Positions 33,760 through 41,484 of a DNA stretch of 64,000 nt are shown here, one piece after another. The notes beneath the pieces were generated by a model. The model was not told the origin of the DNA and did no database searches. It saw only the letters and a list, made by a program, of their open reading frames with translations. The position numbers and the translations under genes are program-made. The stretch's first letter is position 1; each line of letters opens with the position of its first letter. Source of the DNA: Verrucomicrobiota bacterium JB022 (GTDB taxonomy: Bacteria > Verrucomicrobiota > Verrucomicrobiia > Opitutales > Oceanipulchritudinaceae); assembly GCA_030673845.1 (NCBI GenBank), contig JAUTCQ010000001.1, forward strand, positions 243,913 through 307,912, given 5' to 3'.

Positions 33760-35267
33760 GCCGTCCTCCTTTTGCCGAAGCGCTGGTCGAGGAATTCGGT
33801 GGCGTCGCCGAAGGTGGCGGACCAAGGCTCGGGGTGCTTGAACTGGATGAGCCATTTGACCTGCTTCGGTGTGGCCAGGCCCATCTCGCGACGCTTGATC
33901 AGGAGGTCGATCAGCTTCGAGGCGTGGCCTTTGCACTTGATCGACTCCAGATCGAGGCCGTTGCGCTCGAGGATTTCGGCCTGTTTGTCCGTCACGGGAT
34001 AGCCTTCCCACATCGCCTCCGGCTCGTATTCGGCCAGGGCCGTTTCGCCGAGGGAGAGGGCCAGCTCGACCGCATCGATCGTTCGGCTCTTGCGCTTGGC
34101 GTTGGCCTGCATCGCCTCAAGCATACCCTTGCGGCGGTCGGCTTCGGCGCGTTCGCGGATCTCTAGCAGCTCGCCTTCGTCAGTATCGAGGATCTGCTGG
34201 ATGCTCTCGGCTTCTTCCTGATTGGCAGCCACGAGGCGGGCAGGGCGGATCAAGTCCATGCGCTCGGCCTGGTAAAGCGGATCGAGCAGCAGGCAGTTGA
34301 CCTTGCCCGGGTGGATGCGCGTGCCGCGCCCCACCATCTGCGAGTAAAGGCTGAGGCTTTTCGTCGGCCGGAGCACGAAGACGCAGTCGACACTCGGCTC
34401 GTCCCACCCTGTAGTCAGGAGCTGCGAGTTACAGATCACCTGCCAGTCGCCGCGCAAGGCCGAGCGGTCGGTCCCGTCGACGTGGACGGCATGCAGGCCG
34501 ACCTGGCGGCAAGCCTCGGCAAACGCCTTGCTCGTCTCGATCAACGGCAGAAAGGCCACCGTACGGCGGTCGGCCGCATGGCGGTGCAGGATCTGCGCGC
34601 AACGCTCGAGGTGCGGAGTGATCGCGGCGCCGAGGTCGCTGTCCTTGTAGTCGCCGGCGAGGGAACGGACGCCCGACAGATCTACGTCGACCGGCACCGT
34701 CTTGATTGTGATAGGCGAAAGGAAGCCTTCCTTGATCAGCCGGACCAGCCCGATCTCGACCGGGATTGCTTCGTAGAATGAGCTGAGTTGCTGCTTGTCC
34801 GACCGAAAGGGCGTGGCCGTGATCCCGATAACCTGGGCCCGGCGAAAGTGCCCGAGCACCTGCTGGGCTTGCGCACCGAGGGTGTTACGGTGGGCTTCGT
34901 CGACGATGATCGTGGCGAAGTAGTCCCGCGGCCACTTGTCCAGCCGCCGGGCTACGCTCTGCGTCGTGCCGACGACCAGACGGTCGCCCGGGCGGGCATG
35001 GTGCTCCGCCATTTCGACGGCCGGAAACTGGCCCAGCACCTTGCAGAACTTTTGCCCGGTCTGCATCACCAGCTCCTGAGCGTCGGCGAGGAAGAGCACC
35101 GGCCCGCAGGACGCGAGCGTCTCGGCCAGCTTGGCAGCCATGACCGTCTTGCCCGCGCCCGTAGCGGCAACCGAGAGCACCCGCTGATACTCAAGCAGGG
35201 CCTCGGCCGTCTTCTGTACGAACTCGACCTGGTAGGGGCGCAGCGTGACTGATGGATTTTTGTTCAT
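33756..35267 (-). CDS. DEAD/DEAH-box (superfamily 2) helicase
   Basis: 503 residues. Motifs: Q-like LRPYQ (residue ~9), Walker A ATGAGKT, Walker B DEAH (IIVDEAHRN), motif III ITATP, and motif VI QMVGRGTRIHPGK. The helicase core is followed by a ~130-residue C-terminal region with AEADRRKGMLEAMQANAKRK and a short domain (TPKQVKWLIQFKHPEPWSATFG) that recurs in phage helicases. It probably assists replication or recombination; it overlaps RusA upstream and the methyltransferase downstream by 4 bp each. Confidence 0.9.
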   Translation of the reverse strand: MNKNPSVTLRPYQVEFVQKTAEALLEYQRVLSVAATGAGKTVMAAKLAETLASCGPVLFLADAQELVMQTGQKFCKVLGQFPAVEMAEHHARPGDRLVVGTTQSVARRLDKWPRDYFATIIVDEAHRNTLGAQAQQVLGHFRRAQVIGITATPFRSDKQQLSSFYEAIPVEIGLVRLIKEGFLSPITIKTVPVDVDLSGVRSLAGDYKDSDLGAAITPHLERCAQILHRHAADRRTVAFLPLIETSKAFAEACRQVGLHAVHVDGTDRSALRGDWQVICNSQLLTTGWDEPSVDCVFVLRPTKSLSLYSQMVGRGTRIHPGKVNCLLLDPLYQAERMDLIRPARLVAANQEEAESIQQILDTDEGELLEIRERAEADRRKGMLEAMQANAKRKSRTIDAVELALSLGETALAEYEPEAMWEGYPVTDKQAEILERNGLDLESIKCKGHASKLIDLLIKRREMGLATPKQVKWLIQFKHPEPWSATFGDATEFLDQRFGKRRTA

Positions 35268-35725
35268 CCGCCATTTTCAAGGGGAAGCGGTTCGACCACG
35301 ATGGTGGCACCCGGCAGCTCTCCGGGATTGGCGTAGCGCTTGGAGATGCTGCCGTCGCAGACCTGGGCGTCGTCGTGCCAGAGGCCCGCGTCGCTCAGGG
35401 CATCGAGCGTGGCCTTCTCGATGTTGTCCCGATCAGGTTTGCCGGTGTGCCAGTAGGACTCGCGGCCCTTCTTGCTGAGGCCCGACTTGTTGTAGTGGAC
35501 CTTCGGACGCGCGAAGCGGTAGACCGCCGTCAACCGCACGGGCCCAAGGATCGGAATCGCGGGCAGGTGCGGGCGGACGGCAACCTTCACCGCCGTCTTC
35601 CAATCGTTCGCCGTCGGCGGGGTGACCGCCCGGGCCTGCGTGCCTCGAGCCGTGCGCACGGCGAAGTATTTCTGCCGCGGCTGGCCCTTCGGTTCGCCCA
35701 AGACTTCGAAGGTGATCCGGCTCAT
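35264..35725 (-). CDS. rusA: RusA-type Holliday junction resolvase
   Basis: 153 residues with the RusA signature KPDRDNIEKATLDALSDAGLWHDDAQV, supplying the conserved Asp cluster that holds Mg2+, after an N-terminal beta sheet containing RFARPKVHYNK. It resolves branched replication/recombination intermediates before packaging. 4-bp overlaps on both sides place it in the early operon with the helicase and the SSB-like protein. Confidence 0.9.
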   Translation of the reverse strand: MSRITFEVLGEPKGQPRQKYFAVRTARGTQARAVTPPTANDWKTAVKVAVRPHLPAIPILGPVRLTAVYRFARPKVHYNKSGLSKKGRESYWHTGKPDRDNIEKATLDALSDAGLWHDDAQVCDGSISKRYANPGELPGATIVVEPLPLENGG

Positions 35726-35925
35726 GCGGCCTCCGTGGATACGGGTTGCCAGTCACCGAAGGCGTTCATGCGCTCGACTTCGCCCTCGATGCCCTTGGCG
35801 GCGCGCCAGGCGTCCAGGTCGGCACGAGACTCGAAGGCCATGCTACGTTCGATGGGCGGGAAGGATTCGAAGCGCTCGGTCCAGCGCAGGCGCCAAGGCT
35901 TAGAAGGGTGGGTTTTCGTCTTCAT
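35722..35925 (-). CDS. Small hypothetical protein
   Basis: 67 residues: MKTKTHPSKPWRLRWTERFESFPPIERSMAFESRADLDAWRAAKG... A short beta-helix pattern with Trp/Arg-rich start. No family recognised. It overlaps the SSB-like gene (26 bp) and RusA gene (4 bp), so it is co-transcribed with recombination genes. Confidence 0.5.
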   Translation of the reverse strand: MKTKTHPSKPWRLRWTERFESFPPIERSMAFESRADLDAWRAAKGIEGEVERMNAFGDWQPVSTEAA

Positions 35926-36394
35926 CTGCGGTGGAAGCGGCGGCAGGTTGCGGTTGCGGCGTCTTGCCCGGGAAATACGGCTTACCCTGGGCGGCGAAGG
36001 CCTTCTTCGTGAGCTGCTGAAGCAGGCTACCCTCGGCGGGCTCCGGCGGCGTGTAGGGCGGGTTGATGAACTTCACCCGCAGGCGCTGGCGGCCCTGATA
36101 CGCCTCGAATTCGCAGACGATGTTCGCGGACTTGTCCTTGAGCTGGTCGTTCAACGTCACAAAGTTGCCGTCGAAGCCGAGCTTCTGGAGCGTCTCGAGG
36201 GTGCGCGTGAACGGCGTGTCTTCCGGATTGCCGTCGATGGGCGTGTCCGTGAGGAACATCCAGCCGTTGATCTCGGCGCCGTCGCCGCGCTTGAAGCGCA
36301 TCTCGATTTGCGGCGTGCCTTTGTTGGATTTGGTCACGACCGACGACAGGATCTTGACGTCGAAGCGACCGGCGGAATCGAAAGTGGGATTCAT
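35900..36394 (-). CDS. SSB-like protein with acidic C-terminal tip
   Basis: 164 residues: a beta-rich first half (GRFDVKILSSVVTKSNKGTPQIEMRFKRGDG...) and a C-terminus ADEDENPPF, the acidic, Pro-Phe-ending tip that in SSBs and SSB-like phage proteins recruits partner proteins. Phages that carry Sak4-type recombinases commonly encode such an SSB partner next to them. The fold itself is not provable from sequence. Confidence 0.6.
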   Translation of the reverse strand: MNPTFDSAGRFDVKILSSVVTKSNKGTPQIEMRFKRGDGAEINGWMFLTDTPIDGNPEDTPFTRTLETLQKLGFDGNFVTLNDQLKDKSANIVCEFEAYQGRQRLRVKFINPPYTPPEPAEGSLLQQLTKKAFAAQGKPYFPGKTPQPQPAAASTADEDENPPF

Positions 36395-36397
36395 AGA

Positions 36398-37096
36398 CTA
36401 GCGAATAGATGATTTGGCCTCCTCCCAGGCGCGGATGCCGGGGATCGAAGGCAGTTTCTTGCTGACCTTGAGCAGGCTGCGGATCGCCTCGTTGTTGGGC
36501 TCGATCTTGCAGAGCTCCGGGCGGGCCTGGAAAAGAGCGTCGATGTCTTCGACCTCGAACTTGCGCTGGATCAGCAGGGCCGTACCGGCGGGCTTGTAGT
36601 CGAGCGTGGTGTTTTGCTGGCGAAGCGCGGAGACTTGGTCGGCGGCGTTGTTAAGAGCCTGTTCAGCTTCCTCGTCGGTGAAGGCTTCGGCCGCTTCCCG
36701 TTGGGCGGCTTCGCGGATCTTCCGCTCTTCCTCGAGGGCGGCGCGACGGGCCTTTTCGGCCTTCTCTCGCTCGGCTGCCTGATACGCCCCCAGCAACCGC
36801 TCGAGGCGCTGGACCTGGGCGTTCAGATCCTTGCTGAACTCTTTGGACGTGTCGTCGATCTTGCGGCCCAGGTCGAGGATCGGCTGCTTCACTTGCTTCC
36901 GGGCAGCTTCGACCTCCTTCGCCAGGTTCTTGCACTGACGGACGGCATCGGTGGCGACTTCGGCGTCCCAGGAGTCGACGACGGTAGTGATTTCGGCGGC
37001 AGCCTTCAGGGCGGCACCGCGTGCTTCATGCAGGGCTGGGGCGACAGCCAGCTCGGTGCCGGAAACGTCGTGCGAAAGGTGAAGCAGCTCAGACAT
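36398..37096 (-). CDS. Coiled-coil protein of the recombination module
   Basis: 232 residues. Residues ~50-165 are coiled coil rich in Lys/Glu/Ala (KEVEAARKQVKQPILDLGRKIDDTSKEF..., EREKAEKARRAALEEERKIREAAQREAAEAF), and the C-terminal ~60 residues form a small globular end (LCKIEPNNEAIRSLLKVSKKLPSIPGIRAWEE) recurrent in phage proteins beside annealing recombinases. Probably structural or accessory in recombination; function not known. Confidence 0.55.
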   Translation of the reverse strand: MSELLHLSHDVSGTELAVAPALHEARGAALKAAAEITTVVDSWDAEVATDAVRQCKNLAKEVEAARKQVKQPILDLGRKIDDTSKEFSKDLNAQVQRLERLLGAYQAAEREKAEKARRAALEEERKIREAAQREAAEAFTDEEAEQALNNAADQVSALRQQNTTLDYKPAGTALLIQRKFEVEDIDALFQARPELCKIEPNNEAIRSLLKVSKKLPSIPGIRAWEEAKSSIR

Positions 37097-37370
37097 GCTC
37101 GACCTCCATTTCGCGGCTGAAGTCGATCGTCGCCTGGCCCGGCGGATCCACGCGGTCTTCGCGCTCGTCCTCCGTCTTGCTGGCGAAGGCGATCTTCGTC
37201 TTCAGGTTGTGGCCCGCATTGGTGCGGGTGATCTTGATCGAGGCCGAGACGGTGATGTCCGAGCGGTTCATGTCTTCCATGGCTCGCACGATCTCCTCCC
37301 AGCGCACGTAAAGCAGGTCGGTTAACGCGGCGCCGGCCTTCTCACTGACGAGTTCAGAGGCTTCTTTCAT
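37089..37370 (-). CDS. Small hypothetical early protein
   Basis: 93 residues from ATG 37370, which overlaps the stop of the ATPase gene as TAATG; a longer upstream frame is a shadow. Helical N-terminus (MKEASELVSEKAGAALTDLLYVRWEEIVRAME), then beta strand VSASIKITRT. No family recognised. Overlaps the next gene by 8 bp. Confidence 0.6.
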   Translation of the reverse strand: MKEASELVSEKAGAALTDLLYVRWEEIVRAMEDMNRSDITVSASIKITRTNAGHNLKTKIAFASKTEDEREDRVDPPGQATIDFSREMEVEHV

Positions 37371-38437
37371 TAAAACGTCACCTCCTCCGGCACGGGAATG
37401 CCGCACGCGGTGCAGAACTGGGGCAGGCGATCCTTGATCTGGCGGATCCGGCTCGGGGTCAGGTCGCGGTAAGTCTGCCCTTCCTTCAGCCAATCCTTCT
37501 TGATCAGGAAGGCATGCACGGCGTCTTCATGGCCCTCGATGGCGGCGGCGATGTCGCTCGGGAAGTCGAAGGGCACGTCGTCCGCTTCCTGGGCGGCCGG
37601 TTGCGGCTTGGGCGCCGGAGCGGCCTGCGGCTTGGTGGGTTCCTTCTTCTCGTAGACCGTGGCAGGTTTACCCGACGGCTCGTGTTTCGGGGCTGGCGCC
37701 GTCTTCGGCTGCTGCTCTTCGGTGTTCGGGAACAGGTGGGCCAACGACTCCCACGCGAGCGGCATTTGCTCGGGCAGGCTGTGGCGGTTCTTGGCGTCCC
37801 AACTGGCGGCGTGCTCGCTGTAGATCACACGTTCCTTGCCGCCCTTGGCCTTCGCCTTGTTCGTGCCCTTGTCCTGCTGGACGGAGGTGTAGTAGTTGAT
37901 GAAGAGCAGCATGTCGCACCACTCCTTCGTCAACGGCTCGACGTTCTTGGAGAGCTTCAGCTTCCAGCGGTCGTAGGCGCCGGACTGGTCGGGCTGCTCG
38001 AACTTCTTGATCTCGCTGTGCGCAACTAGAACGACGTTCAGGCCCTCGTCGCGAAGGAGGTCGAGGTTCAGGAGGAACTTGCGCCACTCTTCGGCAACGA
38101 TCACGTAGCCCTTGCCGTAGCCGAAGTCTTCGATGCCGTCTTTGTTCGCCTTCTTGCAGACGTGCTCGGTCAGCAGGCGCTCGGCCCAGTCGACCGTGTC
38201 GACGATCACCGACTGGAACTGCGGCATGCCGCGGATTTGCCAGATGCCGGCCATCAGGTCGTCCCAAGTCTTCGGGCGGAAGCGGGGCACGTCGATGTGC
38301 CGGGTGGAGCCTTCGGTGTCGATGAACACCGGGCGGGGGAATTGGCTGGCGAGCGTCGTCTTGCCGCAGCCTTCGGGGCCGTAGATTACGACCCGTTCGG
38401 GTTCTTTAAGAACGCCGGTTTCGAGGGTAATGCTCAT
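37370..38437 (-). CDS. Sak4-like RecA-fold recombination ATPase
   Basis: 355 residues. Walker A GPEGCGKTTLASQF (residues ~20-33) with PVFIDTEGS immediately after, Walker B SVIVDTVDW (~75-83), sensor-like VVLVAHSE. These fit the AAA_24/Sak4 group of phage single-strand annealing/RAD51-like ATPases. Residues ~245-290 are a Pro/Ala/Lys-rich linker, then a small C-terminal domain. It likely pairs with the SSB-like protein for recombination and DNA repair in replication. Confidence 0.75.
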   Translation of the reverse strand: MSITLETGVLKEPERVVIYGPEGCGKTTLASQFPRPVFIDTEGSTRHIDVPRFRPKTWDDLMAGIWQIRGMPQFQSVIVDTVDWAERLLTEHVCKKANKDGIEDFGYGKGYVIVAEEWRKFLLNLDLLRDEGLNVVLVAHSEIKKFEQPDQSGAYDRWKLKLSKNVEPLTKEWCDMLLFINYYTSVQQDKGTNKAKAKGGKERVIYSEHAASWDAKNRHSLPEQMPLAWESLAHLFPNTEEQQPKTAPAPKHEPSGKPATVYEKKEPTKPQAAPAPKPQPAAQEADDVPFDFPSDIAAAIEGHEDAVHAFLIKKDWLKEGQTYRDLTPSRIRQIKDRLPQFCTACGIPVPEEVTF

Positions 38438-38466
38438 GATAGTGGATTCGCGGGGTGGAAAATGAA

Positions 38467-38499
38467 GCCCCGGCCGGCTCTCTTGCTTCCGGCCGGGGC
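38467..38499 (-). terminator. Strong hairpin before the recombination genes
   Basis: GCCCCGGCCGG (38467-38477) and CCGGCCGGGGC (38489-38499) pair perfectly over 11 bp around an 11-nt loop. On the minus strand TTCATTTTCC follows, a weak T-run. It probably attenuates transcription between the small early genes and the recombination module. A second, 7-bp hairpin (CTCAGGG/CCCTGAG) lies at 38594-38612. Confidence 0.5.
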
Positions 38500-38629
38500 A
38501 TGGTCGCTGTATTCCTGTCTGTCTGCTGATCTGCTCTCTAGTTCTCTGTCTCGCTCAACTGTGGCTATGAACCAAAAGTGACCGCCGGGGCTGCCTCAGG
38601 GCGCGACCCTGAGCATCAGGCCCGACGGT

Positions 38630-38791
38630 TTAGGTGCGCTCTCCTAAAGCTTGAGGGGCGGGCGCTTCCGGTGTGGTGTCGCGCGCCAGGCCATCCGCTG
38701 GAGTGAGCTGCAGGCGGCGCCAGTCGGTGGACGGCTCGACGTCGTGCAGCTCGGGGCAAAGGGGCGGGAAGGAATCGATCAGCGAGTGCAT
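38630..38791 (-). CDS. Possible small early protein
   Basis: A 53-codon frame with ATG at 38791 and TAA at 38632-38630 fills most of the gap between neighbouring genes: MHSLIDSFPPLCPELHDVEP... It has no Shine-Dalgarno and no family. Size and place are typical of phage early genes, but it could be chance. Confidence 0.35.
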   Translation of the reverse strand: MHSLIDSFPPLCPELHDVEPSTDWRRLQLTPADGLARDTTPEAPAPQALGERT

Positions 38792-38812
38792 GGCAGGTAA
38801 GGGCAGGGGAGA

Positions 38813-39145
38813 TCAGGAGGCGCGGGCCTTGCGGCCTGGGCGTTTGCGGTCACTCTCCGCTTTCTGCGCCTGGTAGACCTTGTAGGCGCGGTCGAGGTGG
38901 TTCCGGTTCAGGTTGGGAATGTCCTTGATCATCGGGAGGATGCGGAGGCGGTAGGTGGAGACCGGCATGTGGAGGTAGTCCGCCTGTTGCTGGCGGGTCT
39001 CGAGCTTCACGTTGCCCCGTGGCGTCAACAGGCCCCGCTTGACGAGGAAGTCGATCGTATCCTCGCGGGTCTGCCGGGCCGTCTCGGCCGCCACCCTTTC
39101 GATCAGGGCCTCAAGGGCGGCGGGTGTTTCAATGCCGTCGATCAT
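38813..39145 (-). CDS. Small DNA-binding-like protein
   Basis: 110 residues. The middle (TRQQQADYLHMPVSTYRLRILPMI) resembles a helix-turn-helix, flanked by TPRGNVKLE and a basic C-terminus (KAESDRKRPGRKARAS). Likely an early regulator or DNA-binding accessory; no specific family. Confidence 0.5.
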   Translation of the reverse strand: MIDGIETPAALEALIERVAAETARQTREDTIDFLVKRGLLTPRGNVKLETRQQQADYLHMPVSTYRLRILPMIKDIPNLNRNHLDRAYKVYQAQKAESDRKRPGRKARAS

Positions 39146-39152
39146 GGCGAGA

Positions 39153-39527
39153 TCAGGCGGCGGGCTGCGGTTGGGGCTCGTCGGCCTTCGGGCGCAGGTG
39201 CTCCGGGTAGATCAACTGAAGGTTGCCGAGCAGGCTGCGGAACTCCTCGACCGACATGCGCTGTTCGAACGCCCAGTGATCGAACTTCCACTCGTGCACC
39301 AGCAGCGGCTCGCGGTCCCCATCGAAGCGCCCGGCCCAAAGCGCCATGTAGGCGGGGTCGAGGTCGGGGCCGTCGCCGTAGGTGTAGATCGTGGCGTCGC
39401 CGTCGAAAGGCAGGATCGGCCCATCGGGAGCCATGTGGAGCAAGTGGGCCTTGGCGTAGCCGGGGATCTTGTCCCATTGCTCGATGGTGAAGCGGCCGGT
39501 GGCGTTGATTTCAGTGGGTGCATACAT
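39153..39527 (-). CDS. Hypothetical early protein
   Basis: 124 residues with a distinct Trp/Tyr/Asp-rich core (DATIYTYGDGPDLDPAYMALWAGRFDGD, HEWKFDHWAFEQRMSVEEFRSLL) and a Pro/Gln tail. Well-formed globular composition, no family recognised. Lies 7 bp before the DNA-binding-like gene, in the early minus-strand operon. Confidence 0.55.
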   Translation of the reverse strand: MYAPTEINATGRFTIEQWDKIPGYAKAHLLHMAPDGPILPFDGDATIYTYGDGPDLDPAYMALWAGRFDGDREPLLVHEWKFDHWAFEQRMSVEEFRSLLGNLQLIYPEHLRPKADEPQPQPAA

Positions 39528-39549
39528 GACAGGAAGGTGTGGAAAGGAT

Positions 39550-39714
39550 TCAGTTGGAAAGGGCCGCGCGGCGGAGGCGCAGGGCCCGGTGGATGTGTCG
39601 GATGGCAGCGATGCGGCGGCCGATGCCCAGGTAGTAGGCGGCCTCGGCGCGAAGCTCTTGGATGCGATCCAGCGTTTCCGGATCGAGAGAAGGCTGCTTG
39701 CGGCGGCGTTTCAT
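39550..39714 (-). CDS. Small basic early protein
   Basis: 54 residues, MKRRRKQPSLDPETLDRIQELRAEAA..., ending LRLRRAALSN. Very basic and helical. ATG 39714 and TGA 39552-39550 fit neatly between neighbours. No Shine-Dalgarno. Possibly nucleic-acid binding. Too short for family recognition. Confidence 0.5.
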   Translation of the reverse strand: MKRRRKQPSLDPETLDRIQELRAEAAYYLGIGRRIAAIRHIHRALRLRRAALSN

Positions 39715-39722
39715 CGGTAGGG

Positions 39723-39983
39723 TTACGCGGCAGTGGTTTGATGTTCGGCGGCGAGTGCGCCCTGAAAGGCCATGGCCGCCAGGTAGCTCGCCTTTTCGGG
39801 CGGGATGCCCCGGAGGATGGCGCCGTCGATCAGCAGCATGATCCGGTGGACGTAGGCGTCCGACTCGGTGAGCTTGCGCAGATCGTCCAGCCTCGCCCGG
39901 AGCGAATCGTCTGGAAGCTTCGCGGTTTTCGCTTGCGCGGCGGCCCGTGAAGCCGTTCTCTTGGTTGTAGTTGTTTTAGCCAT
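39723..39983 (-). CDS. Small hypothetical early protein
   Basis: 86 residues: Thr/Ala/Lys-rich start (MAKTTTTKRTASRAAAQAKTA), then a helical core with ESDAYVHRIMLLIDGAILRGIPPEKASYLAAMAFQGALAAEHQ. No family recognised. Follows the 318-residue frame by 8 bp, in the same operon. Confidence 0.5.
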   Translation of the reverse strand: MAKTTTTKRTASRAAAQAKTAKLPDDSLRARLDDLRKLTESDAYVHRIMLLIDGAILRGIPPEKASYLAAMAFQGALAAEHQTTAA

Positions 39984-39991
39984 TTTGGTTA

Positions 39992-40849
39992 TTACTTGGC
40001 CGGTTCCGTTGCCGCGGAATCGGCCTTTTTTGTGGGTTGAGTCTTGGCTTGGGATTCTCGAATCCGCTGCCGTTCTTCCTTGATCGCGTCGAAGAAGGCT
40101 TTCCGGTGGCTTCTGCGACGCTCCAGGTCTTCCGCCACCTTTTTGGCGGTCTCCTGCTCTTCCGGTGTAAGCGAGTAGGGGGCTTTAAGCGTGGGCTTGC
40201 CACCGCTTAAGCCCGTTGTATCACTCAGCGAATGGACGTCTTTGACTGGTTCTCCCTGGCTGGCGCTGGCTTGGGTTCCCTCGCGACAGGCATCGGAGTC
40301 CTGAATGCCTGGCTTCACTTCCGCGATCGCTTCACGCGACTGCAAATCGTTGCCCGTCCATTCACGATGACACCATCCGGTTATCTCATTGGGCCGGAGG
40401 GGAAGCACGGATGGGCCATCAAGATCATTAACCTCAGTGCCTTTGAGGTGTATATCGACGACGCCTTCGTCATCCAGGGCCCAAATCATATGCGCTTTTT
40501 TGAGCTTCTGAAGAGATTCCCGAAGCCTCTTAAAGCTCGGGCATCCGCTAATATCTACGTTTCCCGGCTTGAATGTGAGAACTGGAGTCCTGCCCCGCTC
40601 ATCATTGAAACCGGCCATGGTAAGCAGGTAGAAAGCGGCTCGATCAGGTGGAATAAGTTCAAGACGCCATCGTCCGAGGAAGAGAAAAAACGCATTTTTG
40701 AGCTTCTCCGGCAGCGTCGACTTGATGTGTAGCCCGTGGAGGGCGTCACACGCCCTTTCCATGCTCGAGCGCTTCAGACTCACATTGAATAGGTAGCCTG
40801 GCATCGGCTTAGAAAGGTGGCCAAACCTATGTAGCTCGTAGGTATTCAT
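39992..40849 (-). CDS. Early protein, partly antisense to a plus-strand gene
   Basis: 285 residues from ATG 40849, chosen because it lies 4 nt after the previous stop (TAGAGCCATG). The last ~80 residues (LTPEEQETAKKVAEDLERRRSHRKAFFDAIKEERQRIRES...) are outside the overlap and clearly protein-like. Middle residues form plausible helical content (FKRLRESLQKLKKAHMIWALDDEGVVDIHLKG). The plus-strand frame 40232-40732 lies exactly codon-on-codon against it, so one of the two may be a shadow over that stretch. No family recognised. Confidence 0.5.
   Translation of the reverse strand: MNTYELHRFGHLSKPMPGYLFNVSLKRSSMERACDALHGLHIKSTLPEKLKNAFFLFLGRWRLELIPPDRAAFYLLTMAGFNDERGRTPVLTFKPGNVDISGCPSFKRLRESLQKLKKAHMIWALDDEGVVDIHLKGTEVNDLDGPSVLPLRPNEITGWCHREWTGNDLQSREAIAEVKPGIQDSDACREGTQASASQGEPVKDVHSLSDTTGLSGGKPTLKAPYSLTPEEQETAKKVAEDLERRRSHRKAFFDAIKEERQRIRESQAKTQPTKKADSAATEPAK
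40232..40732 (+). CDS. Membrane-anchored beta-domain protein antisense to an early gene
   Basis: 166 residues. N-terminal hydrophobic segment (FDWFSLAGAGLGSLATGIGVLNAWLHF), then a beta-sandwich-like domain (YLIGPEGKHGWAIKIINLSAFEVYIDDAFVIQGP), a pattern common in small membrane-linked accessory proteins. G/C at third positions exceeds that at first positions in this frame, favouring it as coding. No promoter or ribosome site was clear. May be a genuine antisense gene inserted into the early operon or a shadow of it. Confidence 0.5.
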   Translation: MDVFDWFSLAGAGLGSLATGIGVLNAWLHFRDRFTRLQIVARPFTMTPSGYLIGPEGKHGWAIKIINLSAFEVYIDDAFVIQGPNHMRFFELLKRFPKPLKARASANIYVSRLECENWSPAPLIIETGHGKQVESGSIRWNKFKTPSSEEEKKRIFELLRQRRLDV

Positions 40850-40853
40850 GGCT

Positions 40854-41267
40854 CTATTCTTTCTCTGCCTCACGTTGTGAAAATGTACCGGGATTTGATT
40901 GCTCGGGCTCCCGGCAGGCGCATATGTTGGAGTTCTGATGACCAACAAAGCTAAAAAGGAACTCCACGAAGTGACCCGTCGTGCCTACGCTGCGGAGGCA
41001 GACATGAAGGCCTGCATCGCCGCCAAAGGAGATGCGCTGAGCCAGAAGATGGGGTATGGTGACCTTGATGGCCTTAACGCCATCCACCGTTACCTCATCG
41101 ACAAGTATCACTGGCTCCCCCGAGATGTCAGAGCCCTGACCGTCGACGAGCTTCAAATGCTCATTGAGGGCGTCGACTTGGGGTAGAAGCGCGGCTGCCC
41201 GTGCAAACTCAAGCTCAGCCTTAGCCCGCGCATGTTCGTACTTTTTGCGTGGATCGTGCTGCTCCAT
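40854..41267 (-). CDS. Early protein, partly antisense to a second plus-strand gene
   Basis: 137 residues from ATG 41267; AGGAGGAG of the previous gene's end provides a good ribosome site and the junction is TAGAGCCATG. N-terminal 30 residues (MEQHDPRKKYEHARAKAELEFARAAALLP) are outside the overlap and look real. The remainder is codon-aligned against the plus frame at 40938-41186. Residues near the C-terminus (GHQNSNICACREPEQSNPG) look less natural. No family recognised. Confidence 0.45.
   Translation of the reverse strand: MEQHDPRKKYEHARAKAELEFARAAALLPQVDALNEHLKLVDGQGSDISGEPVILVDEVTVDGVKAIKVTIPHLLAQRISFGGDAGLHVCLRSVGTTGHFVEFLFSFVGHQNSNICACREPEQSNPGTFSQREAEKE
40938..41186 (+). CDS. Small phage-type protein antisense to an early gene
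   Basis: 82 residues from ATG 40938, with GGAG 5 nt upstream. Sequence MTNKAKKELHEVTRRAYAAE... ends with NAIHRYLIDKYHWLPRDVRALTVDELQMLIEG, a pattern (HxWLPxxVRxLTxxEL) seen in small phage proteins. Composition is that of a real soluble helical protein. It is embedded in antisense within 40854-41267. Confidence 0.5.
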   Translation: MTNKAKKELHEVTRRAYAAEADMKACIAAKGDALSQKMGYGDLDGLNAIHRYLIDKYHWLPRDVRALTVDELQMLIEGVDLG

Positions 41268-41271
41268 GGCT

Positions 41272-41460
41272 CTACTCCTCCTCGTCCGCCTTGGCGGCGG
41301 GCTGGGGTTCCAGGTCGGCGGGCGAGAGGGCCGCAAGGTGCGTGTCGAGGAGCTTGGCTGCTTCGGCCAGTTCCGGGTCTTCCTCCTTCGAGAGGCGGAA
41401 GATGGTCTGGTTCATCTGCCGGTTGCGGCGGATCAGTTCTTTGAAAGTGGCGGCGTTCAT
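41272..41460 (-). CDS. First gene of the early operon
   Basis: 62 residues from ATG 41460 (ATG 41490 would lie within the presumed promoter). MNAATFKELIRRNRQMNQTIFRLSKEEDPELAEAAKLLDTHL... ends in an acidic DEEE. Acidic helical protein, function unknown. It is the first gene transcribed leftward from the region facing the repressor, the place of lambda N or Cro, but resembles neither. Confidence 0.5.
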   Translation of the reverse strand: MNAATFKELIRRNRQMNQTIFRLSKEEDPELAEAAKLLDTHLAALSPADLEPQPAAKADEEE

Positions 41461-41484
41461 TGCTTGTATCTCGTTTTGGGAGAA

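Noticed and set aside
33016..34011. Longer start of the C5 methyltransferase at 34011
   Set aside because: The extra N-terminus is a shadow of the helicase; GTG 33759 has a strong ribosome site and the GTGA overlap.
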